Shown piece by piece: positions 7,738 through 15,937 of a DNA stretch of 64,000 nucleotides. Position numbers and translations under genes: made by a program. Source of the stretch: Mycetocola_A sp015752285 (GTDB lineage: Bacteria; Actinomycetota; Actinomycetes; Actinomycetales; Microbacteriaceae). The DNA is taken from positions 1 to 64,000 of the forward strand of contig NZ_JADOUY010000003.1 of NCBI RefSeq assembly GCF_015752285.1, written 5' to 3'. Position 1 is the stretch's first letter, and the number at the start of each line of letters is the position of its first letter. Under the pieces are notes generated by a model. The model did not search any database and was not told the origin of the DNA. It saw only the letters and a list, made by a program, of their open reading frames with translations.

Positions 7738-7797
7738 TGCTGCACTTTCTTGCCGATGCTGCTGTTGCAACTGCAGCATCGCCACATAAGTGCAGCA
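7738..7797. repeat. 60-bp palindrome, copy 3, with an extra right module
   Basis: This core is in the gap upstream of the M28 gene and downstream of the isomerase-like gene (both minus strand). The arms read TTGCCGATG and CATCGCCAC, so both differ from the usual TGTCGATG. To the right, about 7812-7841 (CTGCAGCATCGGCGCGCAAC) matches in reverse the extra module left of copies 6, 7 and 8. Confidence 0.88.
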
Positions 7798-7873
7798 TGG
7801 AGGCGGTGCCGACCGCTGAAGCTGCAGCATCGGCGCGCAACTGCGTCACGACGAGGGCGAGCCGCCCGTGCCC

Positions 7874-8677
7874 TCAGCTTCGCTTGGTCATCCAGTCGAA
7901 GCTCTCGACCGTCGGCCCGTGCGGCCTGTACTCACAGCCGACCACACCGTCATAACCGGTCGCTTCCACCGCAGTGAAGAACCCGTCGTAGTCGATCGTT
8001 CCGGTGCCCGGCTGCCCGCGACCCGGGCTGTCAGCGATCTGGATGTGCCCGATCCGCGGCGCGAGCTCGGTCACGGCGGCGACCACATCCACCCCGTTGT
8101 TCGTCAGGTGATACGCGTCGAACAGCAACCGCACCGCGGGCGAGCCCACACGGTCGATCACAGCGCAGGCGTCGTCGGGGGTCGCGAGCGGATAGTCGCC
8201 GTTCTCTCCGGAACTCAACGGCTCGAGCAGAATCACTCCGCCGATGTCTGCAAGGTTTTCCGCCGCCCTGGTCAGGTTTCTGACCGCGGTCAGATCCTGC
8301 AGGTCCGGGTCGACGCCGGGCAGGCGCTGGCCGTACAGGGCGTTGAAGTGGCGGCATCCGGTGCGTTCCGCGATCTCACGCACCACCACGAGGTTCGCGT
8401 CGAACGCATCGGTGGCATCCGGGTGCGAGAGGATGCCGCGGTCGCCCGCCGGCATGTCGCCCGCGTAGAAATTCAGGCCAGTCAGCCGCACTCCTGCGCG
8501 GTCGAGAGTGTCGACGAACGCCGTGATCCTGGCGCTCGACGGCGCCGGATCAGGGGTCGGATCGGTGAACGGCCACCAGCATTCCACGGCGTCGAAACCG
8601 GCCGCATGGGCAGCGGCCGCTCGGTCGGTGAACGCCAGCTCGGGGAACAGGATCGACAGATTTGCGGAGAACTTCAT
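7874..8677 (-). CDS. Hydroxypyruvate isomerase-like TIM-barrel protein
   Basis: The 267-residue protein has the xylose-isomerase-like TIM-barrel pattern of the Hyi family: MKFSANLSILFPELAF, GFDAVECWWPF, LTGLNFYAGDMPAGDRGILSHP, LLEPLS, LLFDAYHLTNNG, HIQIADSPGRGQPGTG and VGCEYRP. Metal-binding Glu, Asp, Gln and Glu residues are expected in LLEPL, LFDAYH, HIQIAD and GCEYRP. The known enzyme interconverts hydroxypyruvate and tartronate semialdehyde. It faces a beta-hydroxyacid dehydrogenase of the tartronate-semialdehyde-reductase type, a standard pairing, although many Hyi-like proteins act on other sugars. ATG 8677 has GAGGAAGG upstream. Confidence 0.82.
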   Translation of the reverse strand: MKFSANLSILFPELAFTDRAAAAHAAGFDAVECWWPFTDPTPDPAPSSARITAFVDTLDRAGVRLTGLNFYAGDMPAGDRGILSHPDATDAFDANLVVVREIAERTGCRHFNALYGQRLPGVDPDLQDLTAVRNLTRAAENLADIGGVILLEPLSSGENGDYPLATPDDACAVIDRVGSPAVRLLFDAYHLTNNGVDVVAAVTELAPRIGHIQIADSPGRGQPGTGTIDYDGFFTAVEATGYDGVVGCEYRPHGPTVESFDWMTKRS

Positions 8678-8713
8678 AATGCGCGCCTTCCTCGACGGTG
8701 AAGAAATTGGGTC

Positions 8714-8761
8714 TTGACTTCCGAATTGGTATATCGAAATACTAAGGGAAATCGATATACC
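8714..8761. promoter_or_regulatory. Divergent promoter with two CG-centred operators
   Basis: GGTATATCGAAATACT (8728-8743) and GGGAAATCGATATACC (8746-8761) are two imperfect copies of the palindrome GGTATATCGATATACC, each with 6 of 8 matching pairs and a central CG. Their centres are 18 bp apart. A plus-strand promoter TTGACT (8714-8719), 18 nt, AATACT (8738-8743) overlaps the first. Central-CG even palindromes are typical for LacI-family sites, so the LacI gene at 18217 is the first candidate; a GntR protein is an alternative. Confidence 0.6.
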
Positions 8762-8817
8762 TCGCGAGGGTTCTTTCGCGCCGGATCGGTTCGCTCGGAT
8801 CAAAGGAGATTGAACGC

Positions 8818-9702
8818 ATGACTGTCATCGGATTCATCGGCCTCGGTGTGATGGGACGGCCCATGGCCGCCAACCTCGTGAACGCCGGCCACGACGTCCG
8901 GGGTTATGCGCGATCCGAATCCGCCCGGGCAGGCCTCGCCGACCTCGGAATCACCGCCGTTGACTCCGTGGCAGCAGCCGTCGCCGGGGCGGAACTCGTT
9001 CTCACGATGCTCCCCGACTCTCCCGACGTCGAAGCGGTCGTCCTCGGCGACGACGGCGTCCTCGCCAGCATCGAGCCGGGCGCCGGCTACATCGACATGA
9101 GCACGATCACCCCGGAGTCTGCCCGACTCGTCGCCGACCGCCTCCGTGAAAAGGGGCATGCAGTGCTGGACGCCCCCGTCTCGGGCGGAGAGGCCGGAGC
9201 CCAGGAAGGCACCCTGTCGATCATGGTCGGTGGGAACGCCGCAGACCTCGACCGTTGGCGAAATGTTCTCTCCGCGATGGGAGGCACCATTGTTCACGTC
9301 GGCGATTCCGGCTCCGGCCAGGTCGTCAAAGCGGCCAACCAGCTGATGGTCGCCGGGCACCTGCAGATGCTCGCCGAAGCCATCGTCTTTCTCGAAGCCC
9401 AGAAAACGGATGTCGGCACGGCGCTCTCGGTGATCGCCAAGGGCCTCGGCGGTAGCACGGTGATCGACCGCAAGGTGAACGGCGTCCTCGCCGAGAACTT
9501 CCGCCCCGGGTTCCGCATCGAACTCCACCACAAAGACCTCGGTATCGTTCGGGATGCCGCCCGCAAGACCGGCACCGCGCTCCCCGTGACCGCGCTCATC
9601 TCGCAGTTCGTCCAATCGCTGGTGACCCGCGGCGACGGCGGGCTCGACCACTCGGCGCTCGTGACCCTCGCCCGTGAGGCGAACGTGGGAGCCCGCGCAT
9701 GA
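8818..9702 (+). CDS. Beta-hydroxyacid dehydrogenase (tartronate semialdehyde reductase type)
   Basis: This 294-residue NAD(P)-dependent enzyme has GLGVMG (residues 8-13) for the cofactor, the substrate loop DAPVSGGEAGAQEG (from residue 118), the catalytic Lys171 in GSGQVVKAANQL, and Lys239 in HHKDLGI. This order is shared by 3-hydroxyisobutyrate dehydrogenase and 2-hydroxy-3-oxopropionate reductase (GarR/GlxR). Next to a Hyi-like gene, the second is more likely, giving D-glycerate. AAAGGAG precedes ATG 8818. It is the first gene of the 8.8-18 kb operon and overlaps the next gene by ATGA. Confidence 0.85.
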   Translation: MTVIGFIGLGVMGRPMAANLVNAGHDVRGYARSESARAGLADLGITAVDSVAAAVAGAELVLTMLPDSPDVEAVVLGDDGVLASIEPGAGYIDMSTITPESARLVADRLREKGHAVLDAPVSGGEAGAQEGTLSIMVGGNAADLDRWRNVLSAMGGTIVHVGDSGSGQVVKAANQLMVAGHLQMLAEAIVFLEAQKTDVGTALSVIAKGLGGSTVIDRKVNGVLAENFRPGFRIELHHKDLGIVRDAARKTGTALPVTALISQFVQSLVTRGDGGLDHSALVTLAREANVGARA

Positions 9703-11762
9703 CGATGACGATCCCCACCGACGACGCGACTGCAACCGATGAGCGGACCGGTTGGTGGAACCACCCGTTCCAGATGTTCCAGACCAACCTCCGTGAGATC
9801 GACGCCGACCTCGATGTGGATGCCGCTCTCACCGCCGTCGAGGAGCACGGCGCCGGCGTCTGGCTCCTCAACGTCGGCGGCATCCTGTCTCACTACCCGA
9901 CCGCACTACCGTTCCAGACCCGCAACCCCGCCCTCGCGGGGCGTGCGAGCGGGGACCTCGTCGGTGACGCGATCACGGCGGCGCACGCACGCGGCATCCG
10001 ACTGCTCGCCCGGATGGACTTCTCGAAGATCTCCCCGCGCATCGCCGACGAGCACCCCGAATGGTGCTTCGTGTCTGCGTCAGGCGAGCGACAGGTCTAC
10101 GAAGGACTCGTCAGCGTGTGCCCGAGCGCCGGCTACTACCAGGACCGCACGCTCGACATCCTCGACGAGATCCTCGACCGCTACCCGGTCGACGGGTTCT
10201 TCTTCAACTGGTTCGGTTTCAACGAGGTCGACTACGGCGGAACCGTGCACGGCGTCTGCCATTGCGCCGCATGCCGCAGCGGATTCACCGCTCTCACCGG
10301 GATCACCGAGCTTCCGACCGGGGCCGCCGACGAGAGCTACCTCGAGTGGAAGCGGTTCGCCAGTCGCACGATCGACGCGCTCACCGATCGCATCCGTCGT
10401 CACATCCATGCTCGCAACCCGGAAGCCGGGCTCATTCTCGGTCGTTCCGCCGACATCCTCTTCCACGAGGCCAACAACGCGCTGGGGCGCACGCTCTGGC
10501 CGCACGCCACCTCCGACTCGGTGAGCGGCTTCCGGATCTCGCAGCCCGAGAAGGCCGTGCTCGTCAACGCCGTCACCTTCTTCGACATGCCATACCGGAT
10601 GGCCGGCGAGCAGCCCGAGATGTTCGCCGAATACCTGACCCAGGCCATCGCGCGCGGGGCCAACCCGTCGACGTACATCATGGGAGCACCCGGACGCATC
10701 GACTACGACTGCCTGCCGGCCGCGGCCACGGTCACCCGTTTTCACCGCGACCATCGGGCGGTCTATGACGGGCTGGCCCCCGCTGCGACGGTCGGCCTCG
10801 TGCGCCCTGACCCGCTGAGCTCCCCACCCGCGCGGCATGCGGAATCGGTCGCCGAGTTTCGCGGGCTGTTCCTTGGTCTGATCGAACGGCACATCCCGTT
10901 CGATGTCGTGCCAGCCGAGTCGCTCAGCCGCATCCCACTCACACGATTCCGCGTTCTCCTCGCTCCCGACCTCGCCGCCCTCAGTGATGATCAGGATGCC
11001 GCCTTCGCTGCGTTCATCGCGGACGGCGGCCGGGTCCTCGCCACAGGAGCGACCGGCATCCGACCGGACGGGACCACCGCGAACTGGGTGCCCGCGTCGC
11101 GTCAGACCGCGACCGAGAGTGACGCCCACTCGCTCAAGTCGTCGTACCTGCAACTGCAGCCCGCCGAGAGCATCGAGGGCTCGACGGTGATCGCGCGCTA
11201 CGGCCGCCAGCACATTCTCGACTGGAAGGCCGGCGTCGAGCGACGGCAGCGGATCATCCCGTCTGCTCCATACGGGCCGCCCGAGAAAGCGTATGGGCAC
11301 ATCGCCGGTGACCACTTCGCCTGCGGAGTGCTCGAGTCCGGGGCCGGCCGGGTCGTCCAGCTGGGCTGGCTGCCTGGGATCGCGTACACCGGCCTCACCC
11401 TGACCTCGGTGCGGGATGCTGCGATCGACCTGGTCGCCGAGCTCGCCGCCGGCAGTCTCCCGGTCACCGTCGACGCGCCCGAACAGGTCGAGGTCATCCT
11501 TGGTCGATCGGCTGCCGGGCTCGTCATCCACCTGCTCAACCATTCCGGCCAGCGTCGCAACGGCTTCGGCCCGGTCGTGCCGATCGGAGCCGTACGACTG
11601 CGGGTCGCCGGCGTCGCTGGTTCCGCTACTCGCCTGCTCAGCCCGACGAATGACCAGTCGGAGCCGCAGACGACCAGGGACGGCGAGGACCTCGTCGTCG
11701 AGTTCGGTCCGCTCGACCGGTTCGCGGTCATCGTGATCGAGGGGGCCGACCATGTCTCCTGA
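9699..11762 (+). CDS. GHL6-like glycoside hydrolase with beta-galactosidase trimerisation-like domain (paralogue 1)
   Basis: The 687-residue protein has no signal peptide. Residues about 15-330 look like the TIM barrel of hypothetical glycosyl hydrolase 6: MFQTNLREIDADLD, LLARMDFSKI, DEHPEWCFV, DGFFFNWFGFNEVDYGG and the Cys cluster HGVCHCAACRSGF. Residues about 370-470 resemble the GH42 trimerisation domain (AEFRGLFLGLIERHIPFDVVP, LLAPDLAALSD, FIADGGRVLATG). The C-terminus is beta-rich. Substrate and reaction are not known; Glu in GFNEVDY is a candidate catalytic residue. It acts inside the cell on something imported by the ABC system downstream. A second, diverged copy closes the operon. Confidence 0.7.
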   Translation: MTMTIPTDDATATDERTGWWNHPFQMFQTNLREIDADLDVDAALTAVEEHGAGVWLLNVGGILSHYPTALPFQTRNPALAGRASGDLVGDAITAAHARGIRLLARMDFSKISPRIADEHPEWCFVSASGERQVYEGLVSVCPSAGYYQDRTLDILDEILDRYPVDGFFFNWFGFNEVDYGGTVHGVCHCAACRSGFTALTGITELPTGAADESYLEWKRFASRTIDALTDRIRRHIHARNPEAGLILGRSADILFHEANNALGRTLWPHATSDSVSGFRISQPEKAVLVNAVTFFDMPYRMAGEQPEMFAEYLTQAIARGANPSTYIMGAPGRIDYDCLPAAATVTRFHRDHRAVYDGLAPAATVGLVRPDPLSSPPARHAESVAEFRGLFLGLIERHIPFDVVPAESLSRIPLTRFRVLLAPDLAALSDDQDAAFAAFIADGGRVLATGATGIRPDGTTANWVPASRQTATESDAHSLKSSYLQLQPAESIEGSTVIARYGRQHILDWKAGVERRQRIIPSAPYGPPEKAYGHIAGDHFACGVLESGAGRVVQLGWLPGIAYTGLTLTSVRDAAIDLVAELAAGSLPVTVDAPEQVEVILGRSAAGLVIHLLNHSGQRRNGFGPVVPIGAVRLRVAGVAGSATRLLSPTNDQSEPQTTRDGEDLVVEFGPLDRFAVIVIEGADHVS

Positions 11763-12690
11763 CCACGAGATCGTGCTCGTGCGCGGCGGTGAAGGAGAGC
11801 GCCTCGTTGCCGCGCTCCGCGAGGAGCATCCGTCTCTCGAGATCGTGACGGACGCGGCGTCGGCAGCCGGCGAGATCACGGTAGCCGCGGGCCGGGTGCA
11901 CGACGACGAACTCGCGTCGCTGCCCGCGCTCGACTGGGTGCACTCGTGGGCGGCAGGAGTCGAGGGTGATGTCGGCCCCCAGCTGCGGCAGAGCGGCATC
12001 ACCGTGACCTCCTCAGCAGGTAACGGTGCGATCCCGCTCGCTGAGCACGCGCTCATGCTGACCCTGATGCTCAACCGGGATGCCCCGCGCTGGCTCGCGG
12101 CGCAGCGCGCCGGCCGCTGGGACCGGTTCACACACGCAGAATTGCACGGCCTGACGATGGGTATCTACGGATTCGGCAACGTCGGGCGCGAATTGGCGAC
12201 GCGGGCCCGAGCATTCGGCATGCGGGTCGTCGCCCTGCGCAGGGACCCGAGCCGTGACACCGAGCTCGTCGACGAGATGTTCGGGCCGGAGGGCATCCAT
12301 GAATTCGCTGCACTGTGCGACGTGCTCGTCGTCACTGCTGCCAGCACGCCGGAGACACACGGCGCCATCGATGCTTCCGTGCTTTCCGCACTTCGACCGG
12401 GCGCTTCTCTCGTCGTGGTGTCGCGGGGCGGAATCGTCCGCGACACCGATCTGCTGGCAGCATTGAAATCCGGGCCGCTCGCCGCGGCAGGACTCGACGC
12501 GCACACGGTCGAGCCGCTGCCAGAAGATTCGCCGTTCTGGACCCTCCCCAACGTTCTCGTGACACCGCACAACGGTGCGACGACGCCGGCGACCGCCGCC
12601 AGGGGAGCGGAGATCTTTCGCGCCAACCTGCGACGACGCCTCTCCTCCCGCCCGCTCCTCAACCGTGTCGACGTCACCGCCCTGGTCTGA
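11752..12690 (+). CDS. D-2-hydroxyacid dehydrogenase
   Basis: The 312-residue protein has the two-domain layout of NAD-dependent D-2-hydroxyacid dehydrogenases. The cofactor motif is GFGNVG (140-145), and the catalytic triad is Arg225 (SRGGIVRD), Glu254 (TVEPLP) and His273 (TPHNG). The family reduces 2-oxoacids such as hydroxypyruvate and glyoxylate, which fits the Hyi and tartronate-semialdehyde-reductase-like neighbours. The start overlaps the preceding gene by 11 bases, so translation is probably coupled. Confidence 0.85.
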   Translation: MSPDHEIVLVRGGEGERLVAALREEHPSLEIVTDAASAAGEITVAAGRVHDDELASLPALDWVHSWAAGVEGDVGPQLRQSGITVTSSAGNGAIPLAEHALMLTLMLNRDAPRWLAAQRAGRWDRFTHAELHGLTMGIYGFGNVGRELATRARAFGMRVVALRRDPSRDTELVDEMFGPEGIHEFAALCDVLVVTAASTPETHGAIDASVLSALRPGASLVVVSRGGIVRDTDLLAALKSGPLAAAGLDAHTVEPLPEDSPFWTLPNVLVTPHNGATTPATAARGAEIFRANLRRRLSSRPLLNRVDVTALV

Positions 12691-12750
12691 CGCCGACATC
12701 CGCTTCACCCTCACATCATTCATACAAAGCCGTATCGAAAGAAGGACACC

Positions 12751-14061
12751 ATGCAGGACGTCAACCGCAGAACCTTTCTGACATTCACCGGCCTCGGAGC
12801 GCTCTCGATCGGCGCCCTGGCACTCACCGGATGCGCACCGGGAACCTCGGGTAGCGCCGGAGGAGGCGGCGGTGCGGCCGCAGGAACCATCCGGTTCGCC
12901 TGGTGGGGCGGCGTCGACCGGCAGAAGGCCTATATCGCCTCACTCGACAGTTTCAGCAAGTCCTTCCCCGAGATCACGGTCGAGCCCGAGTTCGGCGACT
13001 ACGACGCTTACCAGGAGCGGATGACCACGCAGATGGCCGCCCGCGACGTGCCCGAGGTCTTCTGGATTCCCTCACCCCAGGTGCTCACCTACCGGGATGC
13101 CGGAATCTACCGGCCGCTCGACGACATCGATGCGCTCGACCTCAGCGCCTTCACCGACGCCGAGATCAAGCTCTTCCAGCTCGACGGTGAACTCAACACC
13201 CTGCCGAAGTCGATGTTCAGCCCGATCCTGCGGTACAACAAAACGTTCCTCGACCAGGATGGCGTCACCATCCCCGAGAAGCTGACCTGGGAAGGCCTCT
13301 CCGAACTTCTCATCGACTACGCGAAGAACAACTCCGGCGGCCACAAGGGCACCACGTACGGTGCGTACCACGACATGCCGTTCGAGTCGTACCTGCGCCA
13401 GCGCGGTGAAGACCTGTGGACGAAGGACGGCAAACTCGGCGCGAGCACGGAGAGCGTCGCCGAGTGGATCAACTGGTGGGAGACGCTGCGCAAGGCGGGC
13501 GCGACCACAAGCATCAGCGAGCAGGACGGCATCCAGCCGGGCTGGGGCGACACCGGCGGCAAGATCCTCATGAGCTTCGCCAATTCCAACCACATCGTCG
13601 ACGAAGCCCCGGTCTTCCCGGACTACGAATTCGACCAGCGTGACCTGCCGGCATTCGCCGACGCAGAGGCCGGCTACCACTTCACCTACTACAGCCGGTT
13701 CGCGATGTACCAGGGCACCGAAGACGACCGGGTGGCCGCGGCAGCCGAGCTGATGAACTTCAACCTCAACTCGCTCGACCTGCTCAAGCTCGTCGGCCTC
13801 TCAGCGGGCGCTCCGCCCAGCGCGAAGCTCCTCGACTCGTACGAGTCATCGGCGTCTGCCGACGAGCAGAAGGTCATCGCGAGCACGCGCGACGTCGCCA
13901 CGCGCGAGCAGCGCGCACGGTCGGAGGCTCCGGCCGGATCCGGCACCTGGCGTGACATCCTCGTGCGTGAACTCGAGGGCGTGACCCTCGGCGATCGTTC
14001 GGTGAAGGATGCCTCGAAGAACTTCGTCTCGGCCGTCACCTCGGAGATCGAGAAAGCGTAA
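12751..14061 (+). CDS. CUT1 ABC transporter sugar-binding lipoprotein
   Basis: The 436-residue protein has an RR-containing lipoprotein signal (NRRTFLTFTGLGALSIGALALTGC; Cys28 is the lipidation site), compatible with Tat export. The mature part begins TIRFAWWGGVDRQK, typical of family 1 solute-binding proteins, with FWIPSPQVLTYRD and ILRYNKTFLDQDG. It would capture an oligosaccharide or glycoside outside the cell and deliver it to the two permeases that follow. GAAGGACACC precedes ATG 12751. No ATPase gene is present, so a shared MsiK-type ATPase is likely. Confidence 0.88.
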   Translation: MQDVNRRTFLTFTGLGALSIGALALTGCAPGTSGSAGGGGGAAAGTIRFAWWGGVDRQKAYIASLDSFSKSFPEITVEPEFGDYDAYQERMTTQMAARDVPEVFWIPSPQVLTYRDAGIYRPLDDIDALDLSAFTDAEIKLFQLDGELNTLPKSMFSPILRYNKTFLDQDGVTIPEKLTWEGLSELLIDYAKNNSGGHKGTTYGAYHDMPFESYLRQRGEDLWTKDGKLGASTESVAEWINWWETLRKAGATTSISEQDGIQPGWGDTGGKILMSFANSNHIVDEAPVFPDYEFDQRDLPAFADAEAGYHFTYYSRFAMYQGTEDDRVAAAAELMNFNLNSLDLLKLVGLSAGAPPSAKLLDSYESSASADEQKVIASTRDVATREQRARSEAPAGSGTWRDILVRELEGVTLGDRSVKDASKNFVSAVTSEIEKA

Positions 14062-15038
14062 TGACTGCTCTCTCAGACAGGGGCACCATCGAGCCCCCGG
14101 AATCGCCCCCGGAATCCACCCCGGCACCGACGCCAGCGAAGAAGCGCAGACGCGGCGCCTCCCACGAGCGACAGGGGTGGATCGCCCACATCTTCCTCCT
14201 GCCGTGGATGCTCGGGATGATCCTGGTCACGGCCGGACCGCTCGTGGCATCCGCCGTGCTGGCGTTCACCGACTACGACCTGCTCACGACGCCCGAGTTC
14301 ATCGGCTTCGACAACTTCACCCGGATGGCGGAGGACGAACGTTTCTGGGCTGCGGTGCGCGTCACTCTGCTCTACGTCGTCGTTTCGGTTCCGCTCCAGC
14401 TCGGGTTCGCGCTGTTCCTGGCGATCCTGCTCGACAAGGGGCTTCGGGGGCTGTCGCTGTACCGCAGTGCGTTCTACCTGCCGTCGCTGCTCGGTGGGAG
14501 CGTCGCGATCGCGATCCTCTGGCGTCAGATCTTCGGTGACGCCGGGCTGATCAACACCGCGCTCGCCTTTTTCGGGATCGAGGCGGACAGTTGGCTGCAG
14601 AACCCGGACACCGCGCCGTGGACACTCATCGTGCTCAACGTGTGGACGTTCGGTTCGCCGATGGTCATCTTCCTCGCCGGTTTGCGTCAGATCCCCGAGG
14701 AACTACTCGAGGCTGCTGAGGTCGATGGTGCCGGGCGAGTGAGACGGTTCATGTCGATCACCATTCCGCTGCTTACCCCGATCATCTTCCTCAACCTGAT
14801 CCTCCAGATGATCAGCGCGTTCCAGGCCTTCACGCAGGCGCACGTCGTGAGCGGAGGGACCGGCGGGCCTCTGGACTCCACCCTCTTCTACACGCTGTAC
14901 ATCTACCAGGAGGGTTTCCGCAGCTTCGACATGGGCTACGCCGCAGCCATGGCCTGGGTGCTCCTCATCGTCATCGCCGTCGCGACGGGCGCCAACTTCA
15001 TCGCCTCGCGGCGCTGGGTCTACTACGGAGACGAATAA
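14061..15038 (+). CDS. CUT1 ABC transporter permease (MalF type)
   Basis: The 325-residue protein has a Pro/Ala-rich basic N-terminus and about six membrane segments. It carries the permease EAA-like loop ELLEAAEVDGAGRVRRFMSITIPLL, which contacts the ATPase. Its ATG shares one base with the stop of the binding-protein gene (TAATG). It pairs with the next permease to form the membrane channel for the unidentified sugar. Confidence 0.9.
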   Translation: MTALSDRGTIEPPESPPESTPAPTPAKKRRRGASHERQGWIAHIFLLPWMLGMILVTAGPLVASAVLAFTDYDLLTTPEFIGFDNFTRMAEDERFWAAVRVTLLYVVVSVPLQLGFALFLAILLDKGLRGLSLYRSAFYLPSLLGGSVAIAILWRQIFGDAGLINTALAFFGIEADSWLQNPDTAPWTLIVLNVWTFGSPMVIFLAGLRQIPEELLEAAEVDGAGRVRRFMSITIPLLTPIIFLNLILQMISAFQAFTQAHVVSGGTGGPLDSTLFYTLYIYQEGFRSFDMGYAAAMAWVLLIVIAVATGANFIASRRWVYYGDE

Positions 15039-15937
15039 TGGTCATCGCACATCCCACCCTCGATTCGCTCAACCCCGACCTCGACGAGAAGAAGCCACCG
15101 CGGCGTTCGAACGGGCGGGGGAAACGGCTGCTCCGGCACATCTTTCTGACGATCTTCGCGCTGCTGATGCTCTATCCGCTGCTCTGGATGGTGGTGAGTT
15201 CGTTCAAACCGAGCAATCTCATCCTGTCGCAGACCGGACTGTTCCCGAGCGAAGTGACGACGGAGAACTACACCGGCGGCTGGGATGCCCTCGGTACCCC
15301 GTTCACCACCTTTCTGGTCAACTCGGGCATCGTCGCTGTCGGCTCGATCCTCGGCAACCTGTTCTCCTGCGCCCTCACCGCGTATGCGCTGGCTCGGCTG
15401 AACTTCCGCGGCAACAAGCTCTACTTCGGCCTCGCACTGCTGACGATGATGCTGCCGTTCCACGTGCTGATCATTCCGCAGTACATCCTTTTCGCCGAGA
15501 TCGGCTGGATCAATACCTATGCGCCTCTGCTCGTTCCGAAGTTCCTCGCGACGGACGCCGTCTTCATCTTCCTGATGGTGCAGTTCATCCGCTCGATCCC
15601 GAGGGAACTCGACCACGCGGCGATGCTCGACGGTGCCGGGCCGTTCCGGATCTTCTGGTCGGTCATCCTGCCGCTCATGCAACCGGCGCTGATCACCACG
15701 ACGATCTTCACCTTCATCTGGACGTGGAACGACTACTTCGGGCCGCTGCTCTATCTCACGAAGACGAAGCTCTACACGGTGCCTGTCGCCCTCAAATCGC
15801 TCGTCGACACAGAGACACAGAGCGGGATCGGCATCATGTTCGCCATGTCGCTCGTCTCGCTGGTGCCGATCCTGCTGTTCTTCCTCTTCGCCCAGAAACA
15901 CATCATCAAGGGCATCGCGACGACGGGAATCAAATGA
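15038..15937 (+). CDS. CUT1 ABC transporter permease (MalG type)
   Basis: The 299-residue protein has about six membrane segments, with LMLYPLLWMVVSSFKPSN near the N-terminus and the EAA-like loop ELDHAAMLDGAGPFRIFWSVILPLM. These are typical of the second permease of carbohydrate uptake systems. It overlaps its neighbours on both sides (TAATG, then ATGA), which shows tight operon organisation. Confidence 0.9.
   Translation: MVIAHPTLDSLNPDLDEKKPPRRSNGRGKRLLRHIFLTIFALLMLYPLLWMVVSSFKPSNLILSQTGLFPSEVTTENYTGGWDALGTPFTTFLVNSGIVAVGSILGNLFSCALTAYALARLNFRGNKLYFGLALLTMMLPFHVLIIPQYILFAEIGWINTYAPLLVPKFLATDAVFIFLMVQFIRSIPRELDHAAMLDGAGPFRIFWSVILPLMQPALITTTIFTFIWTWNDYFGPLLYLTKTKLYTVPVALKSLVDTETQSGIGIMFAMSLVSLVPILLFFLFAQKHIIKGIATTGIK

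Noticed and set aside
11148..11162. TGCAACTGCAG inside the first GHL6-like gene
   Set aside because: Only the short centre matches; it encodes LQLQ in a good coding frame and has no arms.
9715..12131. Long minus-strand ORFs opposite the GHL6 and dehydrogenase genes
   Set aside because: These are mirror frames of G/C-rich coding DNA; they are rich in Arg, Gly and Asp and show no domain.
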